Below are positions 9,073-18,892 of a stretch of 64,000 bases of DNA, in pieces. Numbering within the stretch: the first letter of the stretch is position 1; each line of letters starts with the position of its first letter. Position numbers and translations under genes: made by a program. Source of the DNA: Lyngbya aestuarii BL J (GTDB lineage Bacteria > Cyanobacteriota > Cyanobacteriia > Cyanobacteriales > Microcoleaceae); contig NZ_AUZM01000010.1 of NCBI RefSeq assembly GCF_000478195.2, positions 1 through 64,000 on the forward strand, given 5' to 3'. The notes beneath the pieces were generated by a model. It saw nothing but the letters and a program-made list of their open reading frames with translations, searched no databases and had not been told where the DNA came from.

Positions 9073-10077
9073 TTATACAGCCGCAGCCACTTTTTCTCCG
9101 CTTCCCACCAGGCGTTCATAGGTAGCTCGCATTTTCAAGCCGACTAATACTTGGAATAATCCACTACCATCATTAGAACCGGGATAATCTTGATGTTCGC
9201 GCATCATGTGAGTGAGTTCACCATAATACTTGGTTGAAATATTACTCAGGTGTCCCTCAACATAGATCATCTCATCCAAGTTATCAAACTTACCATCAAC
9301 TTCTAGAATCGAGACTTCGTTTCCGTAGGAAGCATCTGGCCCGTAGTACATTTTGATACCCGGATAGGAACAGGTGAGTTTACGTCCACAAGGAGTCCAG
9401 TAAATGGTTGACCCTTCATCAAACAGATAAGCAGGTTCAAATCCTTCGATACCTTCACGCTGAACTAAGCGAATTCGGAGGACTTTACGCTCTTTATCGT
9501 CTGGAATCAGTTGAGTCGGTAGAATCTGGATAACAACGTTAGCGTATTGTTTTTGAGTATCGATGTAAGCTTCAAAGTCAGGGCGACGGGCGTTAATTGA
9601 GGCTAACACGTCTTCATAACGATGTCCTCGTTCAGTCATATCGCGCTGAATCTTCCAAGCGATTTTTACCTCATCACTAATGTCAAGATAGACACTAAAA
9701 TCGAGGAGTTCACGAACTCGTTCGTCATACAATGGGTGCAACCCTTCAATCACAATAATATGATTGGGATCAATACGCTCAGGAGGATCAATCAAGCCAG
9801 TTTCGTGGTTATAAATTGGCTTCATAATCGACTGACCGTTCTTTAGCGCCTTGATCTGTTCAGCCATCAGATCAAAGTTGTTGGCTCTCGGATCAAGAGC
9901 TGTAATTCCAGTTTCTTTACGCTGTTTGCGATCTAAACTGTGATAGTCATCCAAACAGATGACCGTCACAAAATCTTCTCCAAAAATATCTGTTATACGC
10001 CGCAAAAATGTAGATTTTCCGCATCCGGAATCTCCAGCAACGCCAATAAGTACCACACGATCCGGCTTACTTACCAT
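9073..10077 (-). CDS. prk: Phosphoribulokinase
   Basis: Calvin-cycle enzyme that phosphorylates ribulose 5-phosphate to ribulose 1,5-bisphosphate in the cytoplasm. 334 aa, the standard cyanobacterial length. The P-loop GDSGCGKST (residues 15-23) contains the regulatory Cys19, and Cys41 follows in VICLDDYHSLDR; these two form the thioredoxin-controlled disulphide. The second pair is visible in PCGRKLTCSYPG, the pair that contacts CP12/GAPDH complexes in this family. The long leader (about 480 bases to the next gene) suggests its own promoter. Identification is secure. Confidence 0.97.
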   Translation of the reverse strand: MVSKPDRVVLIGVAGDSGCGKSTFLRRITDIFGEDFVTVICLDDYHSLDRKQRKETGITALDPRANNFDLMAEQIKALKNGQSIMKPIYNHETGLIDPPERIDPNHIIVIEGLHPLYDERVRELLDFSVYLDISDEVKIAWKIQRDMTERGHRYEDVLASINARRPDFEAYIDTQKQYANVVIQILPTQLIPDDKERKVLRIRLVQREGIEGFEPAYLFDEGSTIYWTPCGRKLTCSYPGIKMYYGPDASYGNEVSILEVDGKFDNLDEMIYVEGHLSNISTKYYGELTHMMREHQDYPGSNDGSGLFQVLVGLKMRATYERLVGSGEKVAAAV

Positions 10078-10560
10078 AGGTTCCCTTTCACCATCAAAAA
10101 CTGTTTACAAACTCAACCGCTCTATTTTGAGCATATGAAATCAGACCAACGTCAGGACAGTTGATTCTTTGCCATGCCCGAAGTGGAGCAAAAAGCAACA
10201 CAAGGCTGTTGGCTGACTCCTGACTGACAGATGGCCTCAAGAAGTAGCAAGCTAGGTATTTTATACTAACTTTTGCTTTAGATTTTACCAGAAGGGGATC
10301 ATCCCTACAAGACTTTATTGTGCCAAGTTTCACGGATCAAAAAGAAAAACAGATAAGTATAATCCGGCAGCGATGGCTCTGCCTCGAACTACACATTTAT
10401 TTTTCGGTAGTGTAACATTCTATCATTAATACAACACCCCCCTCAAGAGAGAGTGGAAAATTCATCGCCGACTCGTCTGAGGGAGGTGTACTTTGGGGTG
10501 TGATGGGGGTTGGCCTCGTCCGGTCGAATTTCTAGGCATCATTTTACACTTTGTCGAGGG
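10078..10560. other. Leader region of prk with a terminator-like hairpin
   Basis: No gene seen. The prk-distal part holds an inverted repeat, ACACCCCCCTCA (10434-10445) with TGAGGGAGGTGT (10478-10489), 11 of 12 pairs matching and a 32-base loop. It lies downstream of the two small leftward genes and may end their transcript. A TATAAAAT-like box on the minus strand near 10257-10270 could be the prk -10 element, but no good -35 is present. Confidence 0.5.
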
Positions 10561-10764
10561 TTAGTGAGTTTGATCTCCTCGCGAGGAAGCTTGAGAATTA
10601 GAGCGAGTGGCAATGAATTCTCCATAGTAAAGGCTAAACTGCCAAAATTCACCGAAAAATCTTTTGACTTGTGAATAGACTTTTGTGGGTTGACGACGGC
10701 GATCGCCATCAACAGATAAGTCTGTTTTGTGTTGAGAATTGGGTTTAGATGTTGTCCAAATCAT
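10561..10764 (-). CDS. Small basic protein of unknown function
   Basis: 67 aa with no recognised domain. The start is supported by GGAGG eight bases before the ATG. The sequence is polar and basic (QHKTDLSVDGDRRRQPTKVY), with one aromatic cluster (VKRFFGEFWQFSLYYGEF) that could be an amphipathic helix. It follows the 94-aa gene by 48 bases on the same strand and is probably in one operon with it, upstream of prk. Confidence 0.6.
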   Translation of the reverse strand: MIWTTSKPNSQHKTDLSVDGDRRRQPTKVYSQVKRFFGEFWQFSLYYGEFIATRSNSQASSRGDQTH

Positions 10765-10812
10765 TGCTGAACCTCCAAGTTAATGAACTCAAAAAATAGA
10801 AATTACTAGAAA

Positions 10813-11097
10813 TTATCGGTTGTATCGTTGCTCTAACCACAGTCGCAATTCTGACTCTGTAGCTTGTTGAATCCCGTGACCCTTAAGGGGATCATAAGCG
10901 TTCCAATAGGTGTTTCCTAAACGGTCTGAACACGTCCAAATTTTCAGCTTATCCTCAGTCGTTAAGCCTGTTATTAACCAATAAAAAGCTTTGCGAATCT
11001 GTTCTCTGAGATTATGAGAAACACGGAAATATTTTTGCTGTTGATGCCAAACTCTTTCCAGACGATCTCTGTCGGAAACATTTGCACAATTTTCCAT
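10813..11097 (-). CDS. Conserved small cyanobacterial protein, unknown function
   Basis: 94 aa. Notable stretches are SDRDRLERVWHQQQKYFRVS, then a helical segment, then WTCSDRLGNTYWNAYDPLKG and RLWLEQRYNR. The Trp/Tyr-rich middle and the SELRLWLEQRY ending recall small cyanobacterial proteins that I have seen annotated only as hypothetical. It is transcribed away from the LysR gene; its ATG lies 158 bases from the probable LysR start, with a palindrome between them, so the regulator may control it. Confidence 0.7.
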   Translation of the reverse strand: MENCANVSDRDRLERVWHQQQKYFRVSHNLREQIRKAFYWLITGLTTEDKLKIWTCSDRLGNTYWNAYDPLKGHGIQQATESELRLWLEQRYNR

Positions 11098-11199
11098 AAT
11101 GAATCATCTCCCCCATCGGCTTTTAGTCTTGAATTTTTCGGATAGATTTACTGTATCTTTAAACTCAATTAATGATCAACAGATGCTATCTATGACATT

Positions 11200-11216
11200 T
11201 ATCGATAAAATCGATA
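11200..11216. promoter_or_regulatory. Palindromic LysR operator candidate
   Basis: Perfect 17-base palindrome TATCGAT-AAA-ATCGATA, with partial outer symmetry (CTATC ... GATAG). It lies between the divergent 94-aa gene and the LysR regulator, 39 bases before the likely regulator start. LysR-family proteins usually bind interrupted palindromes with T-N11-A spacing in such divergent regions, and often repress their own gene. Confidence 0.6.
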
Positions 11217-11254
11217 GATACCCATCAATTTTTCTAACATCGGGAGCCAATGGT

Positions 11255-12160
11255 ATGAATACTCAAGGGTTAAAACTCTCCCAACTGCGGGCTTTAGTCG
11301 CGATCGCCTCTTGCGGTAACTTTAGTGAAGCAGCACTTCAGTTAAATCTATCTCAGTCTACGATCAGCCATGCGATCGCCACCTTAGAAGAAGAATTAGG
11401 AGTCATTCTTCTCAAACGAGGAAGATATGGGGCTTCTTTAACTCCAGTTGGAGAACGAATTGTCACCCCAGCCCGTCAGGTTCAGCATTTATTAGACAAT
11501 ATAGTGATAGAAGCGAACCGAGAAAAAGGACTCCTTGGAGGCAAAGTTCGCATTGCTTGTTTTCGCAGTATTGCCACTCATATTTTACCGACGGTGATTT
11601 CTGAATTTCGCCAACATTTCCCTGAGATTACAGTCACATTAACGGAAATGGACGACACAATTAATATGGAACAAGCCGTGCGAGAAGGACGGGCAGATAT
11701 TGGTTTTACTTATCTCCCGGCGAGTGATGAGTTTGAAACCTGGGAAATTCTTCGCGATCAATATATTGCTTTGCTCCCGCCCAACTATCCCATACAAACC
11801 TCAAAATTGACTTGGGAACAGTTAGCTTCCTATCCGTTAATTATGACAGGAATTACCTGTTGCGCTCAGTTGATTTCGGCTTACCTGAAAACGTCAAAAT
11901 ATCCGATGAGTATTGCCTATGAAGTTCGAGAAGACTCTACAATTGTCAGCATGGTTAAGCAAGGTTTAGGTGTGGGAATTTTGCCGCGTCTAGCAGCCGA
12001 ACCCCTTCCCGCTCAAATCCAAGTTTGTGAATTACCTTCACCCTTAGAACGAGTCATTGGGGTGGCTGTTTTGAGCAATGCTCTACACTCTCCCGCTATT
12101 TATGCGTTTTTAGATGCACTCCGACATCAAGGGCAATTTATGGAGAAAGCGGCTGTTTAA
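11255..12160 (+). CDS. LysR-family transcriptional regulator
   Basis: 301 aa from the ATG at 11255. The frame extends upstream to 11099, but MNTQGLKLSQLRALVAIASC is the normal LysR N-terminus and the total length is then typical, so the internal ATG is preferred. The winged-helix DNA-binding domain covers residues 1-65 (GNFSEAALQLNLSQSTISHA is the recognition helix region). A periplasmic-binding-protein-like effector domain follows (about 90-295, ADIGFTYLPASDEFE, VKQGLGVGILPRLAAEPL). It does not closely resemble RbcR or NdhR/CmpR as I remember them, so no specific name is given. The 3' end overlaps the convergent kinase gene by four bases. Confidence 0.88.
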   Translation: MNTQGLKLSQLRALVAIASCGNFSEAALQLNLSQSTISHAIATLEEELGVILLKRGRYGASLTPVGERIVTPARQVQHLLDNIVIEANREKGLLGGKVRIACFRSIATHILPTVISEFRQHFPEITVTLTEMDDTINMEQAVREGRADIGFTYLPASDEFETWEILRDQYIALLPPNYPIQTSKLTWEQLASYPLIMTGITCCAQLISAYLKTSKYPMSIAYEVREDSTIVSMVKQGLGVGILPRLAAEPLPAQIQVCELPSPLERVIGVAVLSNALHSPAIYAFLDALRHQGQFMEKAAV

Positions 12161-13935
12161 CGTTGACATTGTGCTGGACAAACCGGGTTTGACTGACGAT
12201 GAACAATATAGCTAGAATTGGAATAGTAACTCGGAGCCGTTTCTAGACGTTCTTGGGGAAATTTAATCAAAAACTGAGTTAAGTTGGCCGAACTCTCCAG
12301 TTCAATTGAAGCATCTAACAGTTCAACTAATTTCTGTACTAAAGTTAATCCTAATCCGGTGCCGCTATGTTGCCAAGGATCGTGATGGGGAATGCGGTAA
12401 AATTGATCAAACACTCGCTGCTGTTCGTCAGGAGGAATTTCAATTCCTGAATTACTGACTTTTAACGAGATAATCTCATCTGTTGCTTGTACAGAAACTG
12501 TAATTTGTTCTCCAACGGGTGTATATTTACACGCATTATCGAGTAACTCTCGCACAATTCGTTCTAAAATAGAAATATCAGATTTGAGCAAGGGAAGTTC
12601 AGGAGAAATATCAAGATTTAATTGTTGGTTTTGAGTTGAAACTCGTTCTAAAAAGGGTTGGACGATTTCCGGTAGCCAAGTGTTTAAATCCAACCATTCA
12701 AACACCATCGTTTCTGCTTTTGCTTCCAGATAACACAAACTAATTAAATCATCAACCAGTTGATTATGTCGTTTACACGCTTGACGAAAAATATCTAAAA
12801 CTTTACTAAATGTAGACGATTTTTGTAGGGCTGACTCCTCTTCGAGAAACTTTTCTAAGGTTTGAGTCGCTAGTTTAATACTACTCATTGGGGTTCGTAG
12901 TTCGTGAGAAATTGTTTTGAGAAATTCATCTTTAATTCGGTTGAGTTTCTTTAACTCTTGAACTTGCTTTTGGGCGGCTTGATAGAGTCGGGCTTGACGA
13001 ATGGTAATTGCACATTGAGTTGCAACCTGCTGAACAAGCTGAACTTCTAAGTCTTCAAAAATTTCGTGACAGGGTTTGAGTAAGCGTAAATTTCCAATCG
13101 TACCGACTACTTCTTGACTTTCAAAAATCGGACAAGCTAAACAAGTTTGAGGGGAGTGTTGAGAACTCGATAGTGATATTTTTTCGGTAAATTGTAACGA
13201 CATCTTTTCCTGTAACTGTTGATAAAGTTCGGGAAAGTCGTTAAGTTCTCGGATCATTCCCTGACATTTCGGTAATCCGTTACTATATTCATAGGCGATT
13301 GTTGCTTGAGTTTGATCGAGATTATAGAGTTCGATTTGACAGCGATTAATCCCCAGTACCTTCCCTAATTCTGCGGTAGCGGTTTGTAGAATTTGTTCTT
13401 CATCTAAGCTATCGCGAATTTTCTCGCTAATGTCTTCAACGACAGCTTGAAAGTTGAGGGCTTGTTCTAACTGGTGTTCGACTCGATGACGAGATTTGAT
13501 TTCTTGTTGGAGGGTGCGGTTTTGAATCGCGAGGTGTTGCTGCATTTGCTGAACTGTTAGATGGGTGCGAACACGGGCTAAAAGTTCGTTTTCATCTATG
13601 GGTTTGCTGAGGTAATCAACACCACCTACTTCAAAGCCTTCTGCTTTATTAATCGTTTCAGAAAGATTTGTCAAAAAAATCACCGGAATCTCTTGTAGAG
13701 AGGGGTTAGCTTTGAGATGACGACAGATTTCAAACCCATTTATCACATCCAATATAACATCCATTAAAATCAGATTTGGATGAATAGATTCTGCAATCTG
13801 GACTGCTTTTTCTCCATTTTCAGCCGTGACAACACTAAAACCGCCTTTTTCTAAAGCCGTCTCCAACACCTGTAGATCGCTCGGACTGTCATCTACAACT
13901 AAAATCACATCAGACTCAAGAGGTTCACGGTACAT
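12157..13935 (-). CDS. Response regulator-GAF-histidine kinase hybrid
   Basis: 592 aa, soluble. Residues about 8-125 are a receiver domain (VILVVDDSPSDLQVLE, phospho-Asp in NLILMDVILD, Lys in DYLSKPI). A coiled coil (about 130-165) leads to a GAF domain (about 165-315). HisKA follows with the phospho-His in LKTISHELRTPMSSI, then HATPase_c with N box LLDNACKYTP and G box HSGTGLGLTLV. This REC-first arrangement is common in cyanobacteria, where the receiver takes a signal from another kinase. The C-terminal 20 residues (SNSSYIVHRQSNPVCPAQCQ) lie outside the known domains. No partner gene is adjacent. Confidence 0.93.
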   Translation of the reverse strand: MYREPLESDVILVVDDSPSDLQVLETALEKGGFSVVTAENGEKAVQIAESIHPNLILMDVILDVINGFEICRHLKANPSLQEIPVIFLTNLSETINKAEGFEVGGVDYLSKPIDENELLARVRTHLTVQQMQQHLAIQNRTLQQEIKSRHRVEHQLEQALNFQAVVEDISEKIRDSLDEEQILQTATAELGKVLGINRCQIELYNLDQTQATIAYEYSNGLPKCQGMIRELNDFPELYQQLQEKMSLQFTEKISLSSSQHSPQTCLACPIFESQEVVGTIGNLRLLKPCHEIFEDLEVQLVQQVATQCAITIRQARLYQAAQKQVQELKKLNRIKDEFLKTISHELRTPMSSIKLATQTLEKFLEEESALQKSSTFSKVLDIFRQACKRHNQLVDDLISLCYLEAKAETMVFEWLDLNTWLPEIVQPFLERVSTQNQQLNLDISPELPLLKSDISILERIVRELLDNACKYTPVGEQITVSVQATDEIISLKVSNSGIEIPPDEQQRVFDQFYRIPHHDPWQHSGTGLGLTLVQKLVELLDASIELESSANLTQFLIKFPQERLETAPSYYSNSSYIVHRQSNPVCPAQCQR

Positions 13936-14511
13936 TTTCCCGATTTGACTATTCTGATCACTATTCTTATAATCTTAACGTTAGAGATCGGACTTTTTTC
14001 CACTTCTTGATGGTGTTTTAAGCTTTCAAACGTTAAGACATTCTTTATTTTTTTCTGAAAATAATTTTATACTTTTTTAAAGTTATTGAGATAATTATTA
14101 ATAATAAATCAATAGTTTTGTAACACCAATCTATCTATAGATTTTTTCTAAAAGTATTGAAGAACTATAAATTTTGGGCAATTAAAAATACACTAATATT
14201 TGTGATAATCTGATAATTTTCAATCGTAGAGGCGTAAGACTTGCGCCCAAAATCCTAAAATTTGATTGGTGGGGAGGTAGGGAGGTAGGGAGGTAGGGAG
14301 GACTGGAGGTGGGGAGAAAGATGTGTAGCATCGGTGATCCGCGTATTTCATATAAGATTGTTAGCATAGACAAATTAGCCAGTTAAAAAGCCCAAATCTT
14401 ATCTTAACTAACTCTGATCTGATCGTGATCAAAGCATTAAAAGTCATGGAAACGAGATCACCGTTTAGCGATCGCAAAAGATAGCTATGTTGAAGTCAAG
14501 CAGAGAAAACC
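13936..14511. other. AT-rich gene-free region with short repeats
   Basis: About 575 bases without a supportable gene. It holds a REP-like hairpin near 14232-14249 (GGCGTAAG with CTTGCGCC) and, just after it, a tandem octamer at 14271-14302. The rest is strongly AT-rich sequence upstream of the kinase gene and downstream of chlD. Confidence 0.55.
14271..14302. repeat. Octamer tandem repeat (GGGAGGTA)
   Basis: About three and a half tandem copies of GGGAGGTA with degenerate continuation to 14315. A short tandem repeat of the STRR type, purine-rich on the + strand. Confidence 0.85.
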
Positions 14512-16500
14512 TTAACCAATGGCATCTTTGAGGGCATTTTGAGTCATGGCGGCGATCGCCTGATCGGTGGCTTTGGGTAAATGATAATATTTCCCCCCTG
14601 CGGTTTTGGCTAACTCTTTTGCAAACCCCGTCGAAACAAACTTATTCTCCGTATCTACCACTAATAATTGAATGCCTAACCCGCGAATTTTAGCGGCAAT
14701 TTCTAACAATTCCCCTTTAATATCTGGCTTTTCTCCGTCTAATATCGGTTCACCCAATGATCGCGCTAAGGGTATATTTCCCCGTCCGTCGGTTATCGCC
14801 ACAATCACCACCTGACCAATATCACCCGACTGTTTAGCATTCATCCCCACTCGTACCGCTTGAGTTAACCCATGCGCTAAAGGCGATCCGCCTCCACAGG
14901 GCATTCGTTCTAAACGTCTTTTAGCCGCAGCAATAGAACGAGTTGGCGGTAACAATACCTCTGCTTGTTCTCCACGAAAGGGAATCAACGCCACCTGATC
15001 GCGACCTTGATAAGCTTCAGTTAGCAGTTGCATCACCGCTCCTTTTGCCGACTGCATCCGGTTAAGTGCCATCGAACCCGAAGCATCCACCAAAAATACA
15101 ACCAACGCCCCAGACTTCCGGGCTAAGAGTTTAGCGCGAATATCCCCCGACTCCACAATCACTTGTCGATCCGGTTGACGTAGACGCCGAGCTTTTTGGT
15201 AGGGAGCAGCAGAGCGCAATGTCGCATCGACAGCAATACGTTGAACCTTTCCTTTCGGTAAAATCGGTTTAATGTAGCGACCCCGATCATCAGAAAAGAT
15301 TAAACTACGACTGCCAGATTGACCCTGACGATTTGCTGTATTTGCGAATGATAACACAGTTGGGTCGAGAATAACACCTTCGGGATCGAAAACAAATTCT
15401 TCCGGGATGCTGTTGGGTTCTTCTTCAGGGGGTTCGGAGTTTTCTTGGTCTTCGTCGTTGTCTTCGCTTTCGGCTTCGTCTTGATCTTGATCGGACTGTT
15501 CGGGGGGCTGTGGCGGTGGGGGTGGCGGTTGTTGTTCTTCTTCGGGTGGGGTTTGAATAACAGTAGCTCGGGGTACAATAACCAATTCTACTGCTCGTCG
15601 GAGATCATCAGCTAGAACTTCGGTTTGCCCTTCAAACGCCGCCGATGCTTTAGCGACGCGCACTGCAAACAGTTCGGCCCGATGTCCTTTGACTGCCCCT
15701 CGCACGGCTTCTTCGACTAGATACAGAATTTGTTCGGGTTTGAGGGTGACGTCTTTTAACCATTCTCGGGCTAAGAGAATTTGTGTTTTTAAGTTATCAA
15801 TATCTTCGTTATATTGATTTAAAAAGATTTCGGGAGAACGGGTATAACGATTGACTCGATCTACTGCATCGACTCGTTGATCTAGCGTTAGAGCGCTATC
15901 GGCCGAAAGGGAAATGGCAATTCGATCTAATAAATGTTCTCGTAGCGGTCCTTCTTCGGGGTTATAAGTGGCAATAAATAAAGGTCTACAGGGATGTTCA
16001 ATACTTAGTCCTTCTCGTTCGATGCGATTACAGCCTTCGGTGAGAACAGTTAATAACAGATTACTAATATTATCATCTAATAAATTAATCTCATCAACAT
16101 ATAAAATCCCTCGATGAGCAGCGGCTAATAGGCCGGGTTGAAAAACTGTTTCTCCAAGTTTCACTGACTTTTCCACATCGACTGAACCCAGTAAACGATC
16201 TTCGGTGACGCCCAGGGGAACTTGTATAAAAGGTGCAGGAATAACTTGTGTTTCGAGGTTGGGGTTGTCGGGATCGGGTTCGAGGTTGGCGATTTCTCCT
16301 TTGACCACTTCGATGGGCGGTAACAAGGCATGAAGGGCGCGAGCCATAATGGACTTGGCTGTGCCTCGACGTCCAGCGATCGCTACCCCTCCGAGTCCTG
16401 GATCAACGGCGGCGAGTAGGAGGGCGAGTTTGATCGCTTCTTGTGCAACGACGGCACTCAACGGGAAGCTGATCGGTGTGGGAGCGGTTGCCGCAGGCAT
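14512..16500 (-). CDS. chlD: Magnesium chelatase subunit D
   Basis: Subunit of the ChlH/ChlI/ChlD complex that inserts Mg2+ into protoporphyrin IX in chlorophyll synthesis. About 662 aa. The N-terminal AAA+ domain has the P-loop GRRGTAKS and [12 protein letters not shown] Pro/acidic linker ([12 protein letters not shown], then Asp/Glu-rich) follows around residues 315-365, and the C-terminal von Willebrand A domain has the MIDAS motif DASGSM and TDGRGN. The start is set at ATG 16500 ([18 protein letters not shown]) because the eight extra upstream codons begin with TTG and do not match the family. The next gene on either side is unrelated; promoter not recognised. Confidence 0.96.
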   Translation of the reverse strand: MPAATAPTPISFPLSAVVAQEAIKLALLLAAVDPGLGGVAIAGRRGTAKSIMARALHALLPPIEVVKGEIANLEPDPDNPNLETQVIPAPFIQVPLGVTEDRLLGSVDVEKSVKLGETVFQPGLLAAAHRGILYVDEINLLDDNISNLLLTVLTEGCNRIEREGLSIEHPCRPLFIATYNPEEGPLREHLLDRIAISLSADSALTLDQRVDAVDRVNRYTRSPEIFLNQYNEDIDNLKTQILLAREWLKDVTLKPEQILYLVEEAVRGAVKGHRAELFAVRVAKASAAFEGQTEVLADDLRRAVELVIVPRATVIQTPPEEEQQPPPPPPQPPEQSDQDQDEAESEDNDEDQENSEPPEEEPNSIPEEFVFDPEGVILDPTVLSFANTANRQGQSGSRSLIFSDDRGRYIKPILPKGKVQRIAVDATLRSAAPYQKARRLRQPDRQVIVESGDIRAKLLARKSGALVVFLVDASGSMALNRMQSAKGAVMQLLTEAYQGRDQVALIPFRGEQAEVLLPPTRSIAAAKRRLERMPCGGGSPLAHGLTQAVRVGMNAKQSGDIGQVVIVAITDGRGNIPLARSLGEPILDGEKPDIKGELLEIAAKIRGLGIQLLVVDTENKFVSTGFAKELAKTAGGKYYHLPKATDQAIAAMTQNALKDAIG

Positions 16501-16770
16501 GACTTTAAATTTTTTTAGGTACAACCTTCCACTATAGCAATTGATGTGGCTTTTAACTAACTTTGGGTTGACACCTTCAGGATTGTCTCTGTAATTTTAG
16601 TGATTTATGATACAAAATTGAAGTTAAAAAGACTACAACTCTCAAATCGGTAAATTTTCCGGAGTATCTCTGATTCTAAGTGAAAAACGATTGGATTCAT
16701 CAGTTTTTGTAACTGAGATCACCAAGGAAATCTTATCTAATTCTATCTGTCAAAAAAATTTCAAAAATTG

Positions 16771-16800
16771 TTGACAATTGAGAAAATATCAAGATAGAAT
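16771..16800 (+). promoter_or_regulatory. Sigma70-type promoter for the riboswitch RNA
   Basis: TTGACA at 16771-16776 and TAGAAT at 16795-16800 with an 18-base spacer. A transcript would start near 16807, about 90 bases before the riboswitch aptamer. The perfect -35 box and the position support real transcription of the leader. Confidence 0.7.
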
Positions 16801-16894
16801 AGAGACAGAAAAACAAAACAAACAGTCAGCCTAATCCGGCAGAAAATAAGCACTTTTTGAGAACACTGATTTTTTATTAGTGAAATAAATAATA

Positions 16895-17042
16895 AAAGTG
16901 TCGCTGGAACGGAGGAACCACTTTTTGGGGCTAATCTCGCAAAGGGAGTCTTTGGAAACAGAGTGACCAAGACGATGAGAAGAGCATCTCTCAGCTCTCG
17001 CCCGTCAGCTAACTTCGTAGGCATTGAGAGGAGGCTGAAGCG
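16895..17042 (+). promoter_or_regulatory. c-di-AMP riboswitch (ydaO-yuaA class)
   Basis: The conserved aptamer blocks are present in order: GGAACGGAGGAACCAC, TTTTTGGGGCTAATCTC, AGGGAGTCTTTGG, and CCCGTCAGCTAACTTCGTAG followed by GCATTGAGAGGAGG. These are the hallmark segments of the ydaO-yuaA riboswitch, which binds c-di-AMP and usually switches transcription of cell-wall, osmolyte or potassium genes off. No T-tailed terminator hairpin is obvious right after it, so the expression platform is unclear. No intact gene follows on the + strand; the next 400 bases are non-coding or degenerate and then a mobile element begins. Confidence 0.88.
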
Positions 17043-17446
17043 TCAACCTTCTAATATTCATAAGTTAGATAGATTGTCAATTCAGTTTCCTTGGTTGGTA
17101 TAGGTCTGATTTGTAGTACCCACCCTAGAACCTGAACGGTTTACCATGACACCCCGAATTCCATTATCATTGATCGCGCTTTCAGAGAAAGCTGCGTGGG
17201 TTCCTTTCCTGTGCCTGAAGACGAGTGATATTATCATAATCCCCGTTCTTGGAAGTGTAGGAATGCTTCTAATGTGGTTGGTCGTCCATTCTTTTCTCGT
17301 GACCACCATGCCAACACCAACATTACCCATGCTGGTTAACTCCAGTTTAACGTTTGCTAAACTCTTTAAAAACTATTTGGAGGTGATGAGCTTAGTTGGA
17401 AAATCAATTAACGTAGCCGTCGGCTAATTTTAATCGATGATTTTAT
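17043..17446. other. Degenerate stretch where the riboswitch target gene would be expected
   Basis: No frame on the + strand exceeds 93 codons, and that one (17146-17427) is weak: it has no good ribosome site and no recognisable domain. Another + frame reads HDTPNSIIIDRAFRES and later RPFFSRDHHANTNITHAG between stops, as in a decayed gene, but I cannot match it to a family. An 82-codon leftward frame here is also unconvincing. Confidence 0.5.
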
Positions 17447-17483
17447 TGACACTCCCGCGCCTTAAAAGGCGGGGATTCTTGGT

Positions 17484-18812
17484 TCACAGTTCACGCTTTT
17501 CAATGCAGGATTGCTCCAACATCAAAAGAGGCTCAAACTCCCCAAGCTTTAAAGATCCGGTCTGCCCGACCGTACTTAGAGCCTTTTTCAGAATGTTTTT
17601 AGCCGCGTTAACATCCCTATCTTCTGTATATTTGCAGTGCGGACAAATGTGAGTCCTCGTTGACAGGGATTTGACAACTTTCTTGCCACAGTTGGAGCAA
17701 TTTTGAGAAGTATTATGGGGAGCTACAGGAATGGTTAGCTTCCCATATTTTATTCCAAAATATTCCAACCACTGGCGAAAAGTAGACCAGGCAACATCTG
17801 ATATTGATTTTGCTAGATGTCGATTCTTTACCATACCTTTAACATTTAAGTCTTCGTAAGCTACCAGATCGTTTGATTGGATTACGCAGTACGCAACTCG
17901 CTTGCAATACTCTTTACGTTGCCGACTTATAGCACTACGCATTTAAGTTAGGACATTTCTAGATCCTAAAACCCTTTCACAGTCTACTGTTCCCTGATCC
18001 GGTGTTCCCTGTTCCCGATTCAAGTAGCGCTATACTCTTAAATGCTTCCGGGTATACCGACACCTTGCTTTGTGATAGTTTTTAGACTGCGGTTTTGCCC
18101 CTCGAATATACTTTTTGGACTTTCTGCGATTAGCGCGATTTAATTGCTTCTCAGATCTCCGATAGAACTGAGGGTTTTCTATTGTATTACAGTCGCTATC
18201 AGCCAAGAAGTATTTAATTCCAACATCTAAGCCTATCGCTTTTCCCGTTGGTTCGGTTTCAATTCGCACATCAACTGAAATGGCAAACTGCACGTAGTAC
18301 CCGTCTGCTCTCCTGACCAACCGAACTCGCTTAATATCTTTGAGTTGGTAAAAATTAAGGTCATAAGTTCCCTTTAGCTTCAGCTTACCGATTCCGTTTT
18401 TATCGGTAAAGGTAATTGCTTTTCTGTTTTCCGAAAGCTTCCAGCCAGAAGACTTATACTCAACAGAACGAGCGTTTTTTTCTAAGTATTTTCTCTCTTG
18501 GTGCGCGTTACGCAGAGCTCCATGAGACGGAGCAGGGTCGCACCGCTTCTTGCAGTTATCGTAAAATCGACTAATCGCGCTCCACGCACATTCCGCCGCC
18601 GACTGTCTGGCTTGAGAGTTGAGCTTGTCTGCAAACGGATATTGTTTAGCCAGCACCCGGCAATATTTGTTGAGGTCGTACTTGCCCACTTTCTCGTTGT
18701 CCATCCAATACCTTAAACAGGAATTTCGGACAAATTTGTAGGTGCGTATCGCCTCATCTATTGCTTGATACTGGCTATCTCTGCCTTTTGCTTTGAACTC
18801 AAAAACGATCAA
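17484..18812 (-). pseudogene. RNA-guided nuclease TnpB, split by a MITE insertion
   Basis: The N-terminal 260 codons (18812-18033) and the C-terminal 147 codons (17927-17484) join perfectly in frame when the 103-bp insert and one TA are removed (HLRV then SRQRKEYCKRV), giving about 407 aa, normal for TnpB. RuvC residues are intact: Asp in AIGLDVGIKYFLADSD, Glu in VAYEDLNVKG, and Asp in DRDVNAAKNIL. The zinc ribbon CSNCGKK...CPHCKY is intact. TnpB is an omega-RNA-guided DNA nuclease that helps its element persist. The insertion puts TAG directly after codon 260, so no complete protein can be made. Very recent inactivation is likely because no other damage is seen. Confidence 0.88.
17930..18032. 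mobile_element. 103-bp MITE with TA target duplication inside tnpB
   Basis: The insert begins TAGCACTAC and ends GTAGCGCTA, so its termini are inverted repeats of 9 bases with one mismatch, and TA flanks both sides (17928-17929 and 18033-18034). Excision restores the tnpB frame exactly. TA duplication is the signature of IS630/Tc1-mariner transposases, so this is a non-autonomous element mobilised in trans; it encodes nothing. Confidence 0.85.
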
Positions 18813-18892
18813 ACTCAGACCTTGAACTATTATGCCAACTATCCAAGCATAGAATTATAGAGAGAGTATCCGCATTGAAAGATCCTCTCTAC

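Noticed and set aside
10094-10333. 79-codon leftward frame in the prk leader
   Set aside because: No ribosome site and no protein-like pattern; it fits an untranslated leader better.
15300-15578. 92-codon frame opposite/within chlD
   Set aside because: It is a shadow of the Pro/acidic linker of chlD in another frame.
17082-17427. Overlapping frames on both strands after the riboswitch
   Set aside because: Neither has a ribosome site or recognisable domain. I keep the stretch as possible gene remains but not as a CDS.
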